From assembly GCA_963978895.1 (NCBI GenBank), contig OZ022244.1:22103492-22167491 (forward strand): a stretch of DNA of 64,000 nucleotides, written 5' to 3'. This DNA comes from Erpobdella octoculata (taxonomy: Eukaryota > Annelida > Clitellata > Hirudinida > Erpobdellidae). A program made the translations under genes and the position numbers. This document shows positions 24,086 to 34,279 of the stretch, piece by piece. The notes beneath the pieces were generated by a model. It was not told where the DNA came from, did not search any database, and saw only the letters and a list, made by a program, of their open reading frames with translations. Position 1 is the stretch's first letter. The number at the start of each line of letters is the position of its first letter.

Positions 24086-24785
24086 GATGAAGAAGAAAAT
24101 TATGATTCGATAAATGAGGCACCATTTCTTTCGGGTCATTTCGTGACGTGATGGATAAGGGCACCTGTGAAAACAAATGGCTTATTGTAAATATTCAAAA
24201 CATGGCAGAAGTTTCCTGCACTGAACTGAACAGAGATCTTTGGGGAAACGCTGATGTAAAAGAAATAGTAAAGCAAAGCTATATACTTTGGCAAGTTAGT
24301 TCTACCAGTAAAGAAGGAAAGTGGTAGTCAAGTTTATAATGTTGCTTCTTGGCCATATGTTGCTATTTTCGATCCTGTGTTTTGCTTAAAACAAGAACGA
24401 CTGATTGTAAATATTCTACCAGTAGAGAACGAAAGTGGAACAGTCAATTTTATAATGCTACCTCTCTTAGCCATATGTGTATTGCTTAGACCAAGACAGA
24501 TGATTGTAAATATTCAAAACATTGCAGAAGTTTCCTGCTTTGAATTGAACAGAGACATCTGGGGTAACGCTGATGTAAAAGAAGTAGTAAAGCAAAACTA
24601 TATACTTTGGCAAGTTAGTTCTACCAATAAAGAAGGAAAGTGGTACTGTCAATTTTATAATGTTACCTCTTGGTCATATGTTGCAATTCTTCATCGTGTG
24701 TGTGGTGTGACAAAAGAAGAATACTTTCTTCACAAATATAAAACTCAAGGTGATGATTTGGAAGATTTCAATACAGCTACATTGA
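24086..24785 (+). pseudogene. UBXN7-like fragments, two overlapping partial copies
   Basis: 24086-24375 continues the copy interrupted by the repeat element (SINEAPF, then frameshifted text equivalent to the junction of linker and UAS). 24387-24785 is a second, better preserved UAS piece (LNRDIWGNADVKEVVKQNY, LWQVSSTNKEGKWYCQFYNV, KYKTQGDDLEDFNTAT). At 24785 the UBXN7 text stops and TFIIB-like text (VVVSERNNTPRTLKKLCKMT) starts without any spacer, the first of the gene-to-gene junctions in this block. Confidence 0.8.
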
Positions 24786-25120
24786 TTGGTTGTCGTCAGC
24801 GAGCGGAACAACACTCCAAGAACTTTGAAAAAATTGTGCAAAATGACTTCAACTTCAAAGAAAAGCGTAACCAAAATGATAAACAAGTTGAACTTGCTCT
24901 TGAAAGATATTTTAAATGAAGACGGTTCAAACGATGGAGCAATCGACAGACTCTGCTTCGCAATGGGACTCTCGACAAAAGTGGTCTTACTAGCTAAGAT
25001 GATTGAAGATCTGGGATTAAGCTGCGATCTTCCTAGGCAAGTTATAAACGATGCTCAGAGTTATTTAAAAAAGAGTATGGAAACAAATATCCTGAAGTTT
25101 TTTGTCAAAAATTCCATAAG
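24786..25120 (+). pseudogene. TFIIB-like cyclin-fold piece heading the tandem array
   Basis: Encodes the end of a TFIIB cyclin repeat 1 (VVVSERNNTPRTLKKLCKMT, SKKSVTKMINKLNLLL), the linker and start of repeat 2 (DGAIDRLCFAMGLS-TKVVLLAK), and then jumps back to the start of repeat 1 (MIEDLGLSCDLPRQVINDAQ, SYLKKSMETNILK). In TFIIB (the general factor that positions Pol II on promoters) repeat 1 precedes repeat 2, so this piece is circularly permuted at AK/MI. There is no zinc ribbon or B-finger. No splice or start signal was identified. Confidence 0.75.
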
Positions 25121-28100
25121 GACTGATATTCCAGAAAATTTAACTTCTCTCGTAGACAGTCTCCTATCGGGAATGATCGATGAAAGTACAACACATTTCA
25201 AATTAGCTATCTCTGATATTTTATTTTTTTTTGTCAAAAATTCCATATCAATTGCATGTCTGGTTGTCGCCAGTGAGCGGAACAACACTCCAAGAACATT
25301 GACAAAACTGTGCAAAATTACAGAATTACAGACTTTGCAACTCAAAGTGGAATGTACAAAGTAAATATGATGCGATTTTACAGAAGGACTGATATTCCAG
25401 AAAATTTAACTTCTCTCGTAGACAGTCTCCTATCGGGAATGATCGATGAAAGTACAACACATTTCAAATTAGCTATCTCTGATATTTTATTTTTTTTTGT
25501 CAAAAATTCCATATCAATTGCATGTCTGGTTGTTCAAAATTTTATTAACCGTCAGAATGTTACAAGAAAATTGTTGCTTGACTGTAAATCAAGTGAGAGG
25601 AAATTATTTTATGAATTCGACTGAAATGGCATATCAAAGCTATCACATTGGAGATAGCGTTTACTATGAGGTATCTTCTGGCCAAGAATATCATATAGGT
25701 CAAATTACAGACTTTGCAACTCAAAGTGGAATGTACAAAGTAAATATGATGCGATTTTACAGAAGGACTGATATTCCAGAAAATTTAACTTCTCTCGTAG
25801 ACAGTCTCCTATCGGGAATGATCGATGAAAGTACAACACATTTCAAATTAGCTATCTCTGATATTTTATTTTTTTTTGTCAAAAATTCCATATCAATTGC
25901 ATGTCTGGTTGTCGCCAGTGAGCGGAACAACACTCCAAGAACATTGACAAAACTGTGCAAAATTACAGAATTACAGACTTTGCAACTCAAAGTGGAATGT
26001 ACAAAGTAAATATGATGCGATTTTACAGAAGGACTGATATTCCAGAAAATTTAACTTCTCTCGTAGACAGTCTCCTATCGGGAATGATCGATGAAAGTAC
26101 AACACATTTCAAATTAGCTATCTCTGATATTTTAAATGAAGACGGTTCAAACGATGGAGCAATCGACAGACTCTGCTTCGCAATGGGACTCTCGAAAAAA
26201 GTGGTCTTACTAGCTAAGATGATTGAAGATCTGGGAATAAGCTGCGATCTTCCTAGGCAAGTTATAAACGATGCTCAGAGTTATTTAAAAAAGAGTATGG
26301 AAACAAATATCCTGAAGTTTTTTGTCAAAAATTCCATAAGGACTGATATTCCAGAAAATTTAACTTCTCTCGTAGACAGTCTCCTATCGGGAATGATCGA
26401 TGAAAGTACAACACATTTCAAATTAGCTATCTCTGATATTTTATTTTTTTTTGTCAAAAATTCCATATCAATTGCATGTCTGGTTGTCGCCAGTGAGCGG
26501 AACAACACTCCAAGAACATTGACAAAACTGTGCAAAATTACAGAATTACAGACTTTGCAACTCAAAGTGGAATGTACAAAGTAAATATGATGCGATTTTA
26601 CAGAAGGACTGATATTCCAGAAAATTTAACTTCTCTCGTAGACAGTCTCCTATCGGGAATGATCGATGAAAGTACAACACATTTCAAATTAGCTATCTCT
26701 GATATTTTATTTTTTTTTGTCAAAAATTCCATATCAATTGCATGTCTGGTTGTTCAAAATTTTATTAACCGTCAGAATGTTACAAGAAAATTGTTGCTTG
26801 ACTGTAAATCAAGTGAGAGGAAATTATTTTATGAATTCGACTGAAATGGCATATCAAAGCTATCACATTGGAGATAGCGTTTACTATGAGGTATCTTCTG
26901 GCCAAGAATATCATATAGGTCAAATTACAGACTTTGCAACTCAAAGTGGAATGTACAAAGTAAATATGATGCGATTTTACAGAAGGACTGATATTCCAGA
27001 AAATTTAACTTCTCTCGTAGACAGTCTCCTATCGGGAATGATCGATGAAAGTACAACACATTTCAAATTAGCTATCTCTGATATTTTATTTTTTTTTGTC
27101 AAAAATTCCATATCAATTGCATGTCTGGTTGTCGCCAGTGAGCGGAACAACACTCCAAGAACATTGACAAAACTGTGCAAAATTACAGAATTACAGACTT
27201 TGCAACTCAAAGTGGAATGTACAAAGTAAATATGATGCGATTTTACAGAAGGACTGATATTCCAGAAAATTTAACTTCTCTCGTAGACAGTCTCCTATCG
27301 GGAATGATCGATGAAAGTACAACACATTTCAAATTAGCTATCTCTGATATTTTAAATGAAGACGGTTCAAACGATGGAGCAATCGACAGACTCTGCTTCG
27401 CAATGGGACTCTCGAAAAAAGTGGTCTTACTAGCTAAGATGATTGAAGATCTGGGAATAAGCTGCGATCTTCCTAGGCAAGTTATAAACGATGCTCAGAG
27501 TTATTTAAAAAAGAGTATGGAAACAAATATCCTGAAGTTTTTTGTCAAAAATTCCATAAGGACTGATATTCCAGAAAATTTAACTTCTCTCGTAGACAGT
27601 CTCCTATCGGGAATGATCGATGAAAGTACAACACATTTCAAATTAGCTATCTCTGATATTTTATTTTTTTTTGTCAAAAATTCCATATCAATTGCATGTC
27701 TGGTTGTCGCCAGTGAGCGGAACAACACTCCAAGAACATTGACAAAACTGTGCAAAATTACAGAATTACAGACTTTGCAACTCAAAGTGGAATGTACAAA
27801 GTAAATATGATGCGATTTTACAGAAGGACTGATATTCCAGAAAATTTAACTTCTCTCGTAGACAGTCTCCTATCGGGAATGATCGATGAAAGTACAACAC
27901 ATTTCAAATTAGCTATCTCTGATATTTTATTTTTTTTTGTCAAAAATTCCATATCAATTGCATGTCTGGTTGTTCAAAATTTTATTAACCGTCAGAATGT
28001 TACAAGAAAATTGTTGCTTGACTGTAAATCAAGTGAGAGGAAATTATTTTATGAATTCGACTGAAATGGCATATCAAAGCTATCACATTGGAGATAGCGT

Positions 28101-29715
28101 TTACTATGAGGTATCTTCTGGCCAAGAATATCATATAGGTCAAATTACAGACTTTGCAACTCAAAGTGGAATGTACAAAGTAAATATGATGCGATTTTAC
28201 AGAAGGACTGATATTCCAGAAAATTTAACTTCTCTCGTAGACAGTCTCCTATCGGGAATGATCGATGAAAGTACAACACATTTCAAATTAGCTATCTCTG
28301 ATATTTTATTTTTTTTTGTCAAAAATTCCATATCAATTGCATGTCTGGTTGTCGCCAGTGAGCGGAACAACACTCCAAGAACATTGACAAAACTGTGCAA
28401 AATTACAGAATTACAGACTTTGCAACTCAAAGTGGAATGTACAAAGTAAATATGATGCGATTTTACAGAAGGACTGATATTCCAGAAAATTTAACTTCTC
28501 TCGTAGACAGTCTCCTATCGGGAATGATCGATGAAAGTACAACACATTTCAAATTAGCTATCTCTGATATTTTATTTTTTTTTGTCAAAAATTCCATATC
28601 AATTGCATGTCTGGTTGTCGCCAGTGAGCGGAACAACACTCCAAGAACATTGACAAAACTGTGCAAAATTACAGAATTACAGACTTTGCAACTCAAAGTG
28701 GAATGTACAAAGTAAATATGATGCGATTTTACAGAAGGACTGATATTCCAGAAAATTTAACTTCTCTCGTAGACAGTCTCCTATCGGGAATGATCGATGA
28801 AAGTACAACACATTTCAAATTAGCTATCTCTGATATTTTATTTTTTTTTGTCAAAAATTCCATATCAATTGCATGTCTGGTTGTCGCCAGTGAGCGGAAC
28901 AACACTCCAAGAACATTGACAAAACTGTGCAAAATTACAGAATTACAGACTTTGCAACTCAAAGTGGAATGTACAAATTAAATATGATGCGATTTTACAG
29001 AAGGACTGATATTCCAGAAAATTTAACTTCTCTCGTAGACAGTCTCCTATCGGGAATGATCGATGAAAGTACAACACATTTCAAATTAGCTATCTCTGAT
29101 ATTTTATTTTTTTTTGTCAAAAATTCCATATCAATTGCATGTCTGGTTGTCGCCAGTGAGCGGAACAACACTCCAAGAACATTGACAAAACTGTGCAAAA
29201 TTACAGAATTACAGACTTTGCAACTCAAAGTGGAATGTACAAAGTAAATATGATGCGATTTTACAGAAGGACTGATATTCCAGAAAATTTAACTTCTCTC
29301 GTAGACAGTCTCCTATCGGGAATGATCGATGAAAGTACAACACATTTCAAATTAGCTATCTCTGATATTTTATTTTTTTTTGTCAAAAATTCCATATCAA
29401 TTGCATGTCTGGTTGTCGCCAGTGAGCGGAACAACACTCCAAGAACATTGACAAAACTGTGCAAAATTACAGAATTACAGACTTTGCAACTCAAAGTGGA
29501 ATGTACAAAGTAAATATGATGCGATTTTACAGAAGGACTGATATTCCAGAAAATTTAACTTCTCTCGTAGACAGTCTCCTATCGGGAATGATCGATGAAA
29601 GTACAACACATTTCAAATTAGCTATCTCTGATATTTTAAATGAAGACGGTTCAAACGATGGAGCAATCGACAGACTCTCCATCAATTGCATGTCTGGTTG
29701 TTCAAAATGTTATTA
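25121..29715 (+). repeat. Higher-order tandem array of TFIIB/BAH chimeric monomers
   Basis: Using GACTGATATTCCAGAAAAT as the register, monomers start at 25121, 25387, 25766, 26032, 26341, 26607, 26986, 27252, 27561, 27827, 28206, 28472, 28738, 29004, 29270 and 29536. Lengths are 266 (A), 379 (B) and 309 (C). The pattern is A-B-A-C, a 1,220-bp higher-order unit, present twice, then A-B-A, then four more A, then a truncated C. Copies are almost identical; the one difference I saw is a G-to-T near 28978. Monomer A joins the end of an MTA-type BAH segment (FYRRTDIPENLTSLVDSLLS) to a TFIIB repeat-1 segment (KNSISIACLVVASERNNTPR). B adds more of the BAH segment; C adds the permuted TFIIB piece. Each A carries an open frame of about 106 codons that overlaps the next in another frame. 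Confidence 0.9.
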
Positions 29716-29793
29716 ACCATCAGAATGTTACAAGGAAATTGTTGCTTGAATGTAAATCAAGTGAGAGGAAATTATTTTATGAATTCGACTGAA

Positions 29794-30300
29794 ATGGCAT
29801 ATCAAAGCTATCACATTGGAGATAGCGTTTACTATGAGGTATCTTCTGGCCAAGAATATCATATAGGTCAAATTACAGACTTTGCAACTCAAAGTGGAAT
29901 GTACAAAGTAAATATGATGCGATTTTACAGAAGGACTGATATTCCAGAAAATTTAACTTCTCTCGTAGACAGTCTCCTATCGGGAATGATCGATGAAAGT
30001 ACAACACATTTCAAATTAGCTATCTCTGAACAACTCTCTGAGGAACAAAAGTTTCAGCTACGTTTGAGAAAGCTGTTTCTATCAAATAGTATAAAACAAT
30101 TTCTGCTAGCAGCATCAAGGGCAAATGCACAGTCACAATACATGTTGAGACATTTTCATCTTACTTGGACTCTGAAAATGCCAGTTGAATCAATGTTCAG
30201 CACTGCTGGCTATATGCTTAACTCCAGGAGATCGTCTATGGCACCGTACAAAGCAGACATGGTGCTATTTCTCCATGATAATTATGATGTTGTATCATAA
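29794..30300 (+). CDS. Fusion open frame: MTA-type BAH segment + hAT dimerisation domain
   Basis: ATG at 29794 opens a 168-codon frame. Residues 1-105: AYQSYHIGDSVYYEVSSGQE, YHIGQITDFA, VNMMRFYRRTDIPENL, then EEQKFQLRLRKLFLS. This lines up with the N-terminal BAH domain of metastasis-associated (MTA) proteins of the NuRD complex (Y-x-x-G-D-x-V-Y, C/RFYRRxDI, LRHRELFLS). Around residue 105-110 it passes into the C-terminal hAT region: LKMPVESMFSTAGYMLNSRR, SSMAPYKADMVLFLHDN, stop at 30298-30300. The frame is uninterrupted, but it starts inside a repeat array and I see no promoter, so expression is unknown. The fusion could be a by-product of the hAT insertion or of array breakage. Confidence 0.6.
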   Translation: MAYQSYHIGDSVYYEVSSGQEYHIGQITDFATQSGMYKVNMMRFYRRTDIPENLTSLVDSLLSGMIDESTTHFKLAISEQLSEEQKFQLRLRKLFLSNSIKQFLLAASRANAQSQYMLRHFHLTWTLKMPVESMFSTAGYMLNSRRSSMAPYKADMVLFLHDNYDVVS

Positions 30301-30725
30301 CATAACATTATCATAACATTTGCATTTGCATGGTTCATTCATTGATATAATGTTATTATATCATATATTATATTATATTATTCATATGACATTATTTTAC
30401 ATATTTTAGTATATTATAAATGATATTATTTTAATGATATTATATTATGATATTATATTACTATATGATATTATTATAACTAAACTATCATTGGATTTAT
30501 TAATTGCTTGTTTTTTAAATGAATGTTTGGTTTTAGTTTCATGCTTGTTCAGTCAAACATTGCGTTGTTTAACTTTTTTTGTTGTTTAGCTGTAGTCTGT
30601 AAGATGTAAGCCGCCGCAAGTCATTGTAAGCCGCCTATTGTCCTAAGCCACGGCTTAAGCTGGCTAGCCAGCCATAACAATTCTAAGCCAGCCATCATCA
30701 GTTCTAAGCTGCGGCTGAGGGGTCT
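30115..30725 (+). mobile_element. Right half of a hAT transposon (3' end and TIR)
   Basis: Contains the transposase C-terminus (above), an AT-rich 3' region (30301-30585) and a terminal zone with repeated TAAGCCGCC/TAAGCC motifs ending GGCTGAGGGGTCTA at 30725. It is followed by gcatagag (30726-30733). The matching left end, starting TAGACCCCTCAGCC at 44897 and preceded by gcatagag (44889-44896), lies 14 kb further right, so the two halves come from one insertion later separated by duplication and deletion. Confidence 0.8.
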
Positions 30726-30733
30726 AGCATAGA

Positions 30734-31546
30734 GGATAACCGTGTAGAGATCGAGCGTCTACTAGACCAGCTTGCCAAGATACTGTTCTTGTCGCCAAAA
30801 GAGTCGAAGCAAGCAAAAAGAAACATTAGAAAACGTCGCGTTGCTGGTGTTACGCAGAGGACTCATAAATCCGAACAAGCTAGAAGGAAAGCGTTCAAAT
30901 ATTTCCTGGCTCAGAGTGGGCTGGCCAAAGATTTTTCCAGGACAGCTCGATCGATCATTGATGGCAAACTGCTGGAGAATTCCTCTAAAGTGAAATGTGA
31001 CGACACAATAGAAGCGTGGACAAAGGTCTTCGAAACGCCAAGTATGCCTGACAATAGACCCATCAGACCTGAGAAGCTAGTGGTATGGGAAATGATAATC
31101 CCCATCCAGGTCGAAGAAATAAGAGACATATTGAAATCGTGCAAAAAAGAACGCTGTTGGACCAGGTGGAATCACCCTGAAGGATCTTGTGGCACTCGGT
31201 CCTGAAATTCTGGCAATAGTATATAATCTCTGGCTGGTAGTCGGCTACCTGCAAGCCGATATGAATAAAGCTAGAACAATCTTTATTCCGAAGTGCTCCG
31301 ATGCAAGATTACCCGGTGATTTTAGGCCAATCACGATTTCCTTAAAAGTCGTCCGTACATTTAATCAACTTCTTGCGAAACGAATGTCAAAATTGGTTCC
31401 TCTTATCGTGAGACAAAAAGGTTTTGTACCCCACGATGGATGTGCCGAGAACACTTTCTTGATCTCCAGTTTGATTAAGAAAGCAAGGCAGGAATATACG
31501 AACCTCTACATCAGCTTTGTGGACGTCATCAAAGCGTTTGACAGTT
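30734..31546 (+). pseudogene. R2/NeSL-like (RLE-type) LINE, N-terminal and first RT part ('family Y', copy 1)
   Basis: The frame runs through YFLAQSGLAKDFSRTARSII and DGKLLENS, then after a frameshift near 31150 through ITLKDLVALGPEIL, FIPKCSDARLPGDFRPITIS, RQKGFVPHDGCAENTFLISS and FVDVIKAFDS at 31546. These are the fingers/palm blocks of RLE-type LINEs. At AFDS (RT motif A) the sequence changes abruptly to unrelated DNA and then TFIIB-like exons. The intact arrangement is seen in the copy at 46304-47454. The hAT left flank at about 44865-44896 continues in frame with the first codons here, showing that the hAT was inserted inside this ORF. Confidence 0.8.
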
Positions 31547-31845
31547 GAAAATTTCATCACCAGCGATTTGAAAAACGAAACATTTATCGGCTGCAATGTT
31601 GAGCTGCCACTTTGTACTCCACTCTACAAGTCTCGAGACAGCACTGCTTAAGTCGTTATTGGGTTCGGTTGTTGAACGACAGGAGCATATATATAGACTA
31701 AAATTCACAGCATTCCCAACTTTGGTTCTTTTACATCTATAAAATCTTATCTGATTGGTTTATTATTTCATATCGTTACGTTTTTTTGTCAGGGTCGCTC
31801 TTATCTACGAGTAATAGTTTGTTTGTTTTTTCCTTCAAATTACAG
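31547..31845. other. Spacer with TATA-like and splice-like signals upstream of the TFIIB exon
   Basis: Unassigned 300 bp. It holds CATATATATAGAC at about 31687 and then a stretch that is repeated before every long TFIIB copy: GCATTCCCAACTTTGG, a T-rich tract, TTTTTTTGTCAG, and a second T-rich tract ending CAAATTACAG at 31845. The last looks like a strong 3' splice site. This is consistent with the duplicated unit being genomic (intron plus exon), not a cDNA copy (inference). Confidence 0.5.
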
Positions 31846-32547
31846 GGACCATCATCGTCATCGTTGTTGCCCACCGTGATATCTTATAAGAAGTTGGGGA
31901 TGAAAATGGCAGTCAGCACACAATGTGAGAACGACCTTGAAGGGTTGGAAGATTTCGCCGGTTATGGAACAAATGAAGAAAGTGGTCCAAATTTGAAGAA
32001 AAAAACGTTTTCAGCAATTTTGAAGATGATTGTTGAGCTGGGAGTAAGCATCGATCTGCCAAGGAAAATCATAAATGACGCTCAAAGTTATTTTAAGAAA
32101 ATTTTGGAAACTAATATTCTGAAGTATTCTGTAAAAAAATCGGTATCAATAGCATTTCTGGTTGTCGCCAGTGAGCGACACAATACTCCCAGAACATTGA
32201 CAAAACTATGCCAACTAACTTCAACTCCGAAAAAAAGCGTTAACAGATTGGTCGTTAAGTTTAAATCGTTCTTATTCAAGGACGATTCATACGATGGGGC
32301 AATCAGCAGACTCTGCTCAAAAATGGCACTATCAAAGAATGTGGCCTCACCTGCAAAACAAATTGCAGAGAAAGCAGATCAGATGTATCTAGTGATGGGA
32401 AGAAGGCCATCGTCTGTGGTTGCCGCTTGCGTTCATATGGCGAGTCAATACCACACACCCAGACTGTCTTATAAAGAAGTATCAGATGCCAGTGGAGTGG
32501 CAGGATCTACTCTTATCGCTGTGTGTAAACATTTAAAAAACGTGTGA
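31846..32547 (+). CDS. TFIIB-like exon, copy 1 (two cyclin folds, no zinc ribbon)
   Basis: Open from the CAG acceptor at 31845 to TGA at 32545-32547. It encodes a linker-like stretch (ISYKKLGMKMAVSTQCENDL), cyclin repeat 1 (ILKMIVELGVSIDLPRKIIN, LKYSVKKSVSIAFLVVASER, NTPRTLTKLCQLTSTPKKSV) and repeat 2 (YDGAISRLCSKMALSKNV, EKADQMYLVMGRRPSSVVAA, HMASQYHTPRLSYKEVSDAS, GVAGSTLIAVCKHLKNV). The order matches the core of TFIIB, including the VPRT-like and GRSPxSVAAA-like blocks. The N-terminal zinc ribbon is missing and the last codons run into LINE sequence at GTGTGACGTCG. It is a divergent TFIIB relative; function as a promoter factor would need an upstream exon that I do not see. Confidence 0.8.
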   Translation, partial: GPSSSSLLPTVISYKKLGMKMAVSTQCENDLEGLEDFAGYGTNEESGPNLKKKTFSAILKMIVELGVSIDLPRKIINDAQSYFKKILETNILKYSVKKSVSIAFLVVASERHNTPRTLTKLCQLTSTPKKSVNRLVVKFKSFLFKDDSYDGAISRLCSKMALSKNVASPAKQIAEKADQMYLVMGRRPSSVVAACVHMASQYHTPRLSYKEVSDASGVAGSTLIAVCKHLKNV

Positions 32548-32587
32548 CGTCGAATGAAGTAAAATGCTCGAGAGGCACGAGACAGGG
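32548..32587 (+). other. Residual R2-like RT motif-B text between TFIIB copies
   Basis: Forty bases matching the LINE text just before the GDP motif (TSNEVKCSRGTRQG) are retained between TFIIB copies 1 and 2, and again between later copies. They show that each TFIIB unit carries the same LINE junction and was duplicated together with it. Confidence 0.8.
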
Positions 32588-32722
32588 CATTCCCAACTTT
32601 GGTTCTTTTACATCTATAAAATCTTATCTGATTGGTTTATTATTTCATATCGTTACGTTTTTTTGTCAGGGTCGCTCTTATCTACGAGTAATAGTTTGTT
32701 TGTTTATTCCTTCAAATTACAG

Positions 32723-33424
32723 GGACCATCATCGTCATCGTTGTTGCCCACCGTGATATCTTATAAGAAGTTGGGGATGAAAATGGCAGTCAGCACACAA
32801 TGTGAGAACGACCTTGAAGGGTTGGAAGATTTCGCCGGTTATGGAACAAATGAAGAAAGTGGTCCAAATTTGAAGAAAAAAACGTTTTCAGCAATTTTGA
32901 AGATGATTGTTGAGCTGGGAGTAAGCATCGATCTGCCAAGGAAAATCATAAATGACGCTCAAAGTTATTTTAAGAAAATTTTGGAAACTAATATTCTGAA
33001 GTATTCTGTAAAAAAATCGGTATCAATAGCATTTCTGGTTGTCGCCAGTGAGCGACACAATACTCCCAGAACATTGACAAAACTATGCCAACTAACTTCA
33101 ACTCCGAAAAAAAGCGTTAACAGATTGGTCGTTAAGTTTAAATCGTTCTTATTCAAGGACGATTCATACGATGGGGCAATCAGCAGACTCTGCTCAAAAA
33201 TGGCACTATCAAAGAATGTGGCCTCACCTGCAAAACAAATTGCAGAGAAAGCGGATCAGATGTATCTAGTGATGGGAAGAAGGCCATCGTCTGTGGTTGC
33301 CGCTTGCGTTCATATGGCGAGTCAATACCACACACCCAGACTGTCTTATAAAGAAGTATCAGATGCCAGTGGAGTGGCAGGATCTACTCTTATCGCTGTG
33401 TGTAAACATTTAAAAAACGTGTGA
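32723..33424 (+). CDS. TFIIB-like exon, copy 2
   Basis: Same architecture as copy 1, offset by 877 bp. It differs by only a few bases (for example TTTATTCC for TTTTTTCC in the flank and GCGGATC for GCAGATC in the exon). The preceding acceptor CAAATTACAG is kept. TGA at 33422-33424 is followed by LINE sequence that continues into the RT catalytic region at 33425, so this copy is the one directly inserted in the LINE RT. Near-identity to copy 1 indicates recent duplication or gene conversion. Confidence 0.8.
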   Translation, partial: GPSSSSLLPTVISYKKLGMKMAVSTQCENDLEGLEDFAGYGTNEESGPNLKKKTFSAILKMIVELGVSIDLPRKIINDAQSYFKKILETNILKYSVKKSVSIAFLVVASERHNTPRTLTKLCQLTSTPKKSVNRLVVKFKSFLFKDDSYDGAISRLCSKMALSKNVASPAKQIAEKADQMYLVMGRRPSSVVAACVHMASQYHTPRLSYKEVSDASGVAGSTLIAVCKHLKNV

Positions 33425-34279
33425 CGTCGAATGAAGTAAAATGCTCGAGAGGCACGAGACAGGGCGACCCGATGTCAGGTTACATCTTTAATCTGGTAAT
33501 AGAAGAGGCTATGAATGCCCTTGACAGGAACGTCAGTGTCACAATGGATCGTGAACGAGTGAGCGTCATGGCTTACGCCGATGACACGGTACTGCTGGCT
33601 GGCTCCTCGCGGGGTCTACAAAAAAACCTACTCACGTTGGAGGAAAAACTGAATTGCACAGGACTGCAACTAAACACGTAAAAGTGTGCGGTGTTTGGTT
33701 TGGTCGGTGTAGGAAAGGACAAGTCGTGGTACCTGGACCAGATGTTAAACATAACAACAAGGGATGGGTCCTTGCTCCCAAGAATCTCGCTGCCTGAAGT
33801 ATACAGATACCTTGGCATCAATGTCAGTCCAGTTGGAATCAAGTATCCTTCTGTCGAAAATTTGAAGACGATGATTCAGCACATCGACAAGGCCAGGCTG
33901 AAACCGTTTCAAAGAATGGCATTGCTAAATCAATATGCCATTCCGCGTCTGTTTCATTCGCTAATACTCTGAAAGTCCGATGAAGGTTCTTGGGAAAATG
34001 GATGGTATGGTCCGGGACATAGTGAGGAAATGGCTAAAGCTGCCACACGACACTCAGACCGTTCTGATATACGCCCCAGTAAAATTAGGAGGGCTCGGTG
34101 TCCTGGAGTTACATTTAAAAATACCCATTCTAAGGGCAAAAAGGATGAAGAAGATGCTTACTAGCGATGACCCTTTAGTTCAGGAAATGGTAGCTAGTGA
34201 GTATTTTGCGAAGGCCACGGCTGCAGTTAAGAAGCAAGCCGGGTTTAGAACAGACAAAATAACCAATAACTTTATTTAA
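33425..34279 (+). pseudogene. R2-like LINE family Y: RT catalytic and thumb region (copy 1)
   Basis: Resumes at RT motif B: RGTRQGDPMSGYIFNLVIEE, then SVMAYADDTVLLAGSS with an intact YADD, GLQLNT and a TAA at 33679-33681. It continues as FGLVGVGKDKSWYLDQML, LPEVYRYLGINVSPVGIKYP, a stop at 33970, and KVLGKMDGMVRDIVRKWLKL to LGGLGVLELHLKIPILRAKR. The thumb region is typical of R2/NeSL elements. Stops between blocks mean it cannot give a single protein. Everything between motif A and this point was replaced by TFIIB units. Confidence 0.8.

Noticed and set aside
25061..29494. Recurring minus-strand frames of 77 and 94 codons in the tandem array
   Set aside because: Shadows of the plus-strand TFIIB/BAH text; the plus frame has family motifs and the minus frame has none.
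24786..30030. Regular repeats considered as a CRISPR array
   Set aside because: Repeats are 266-379 bp, coding-derived, without unique spacers, in an animal genome.
30911..31254. Minus-strand open frames opposite the R2-like LINE
   Set aside because: Opposite-strand shadows of conserved RT text. The same holds for 33573-33842, 36475-36744, 44017-44559 and 46816-47133.
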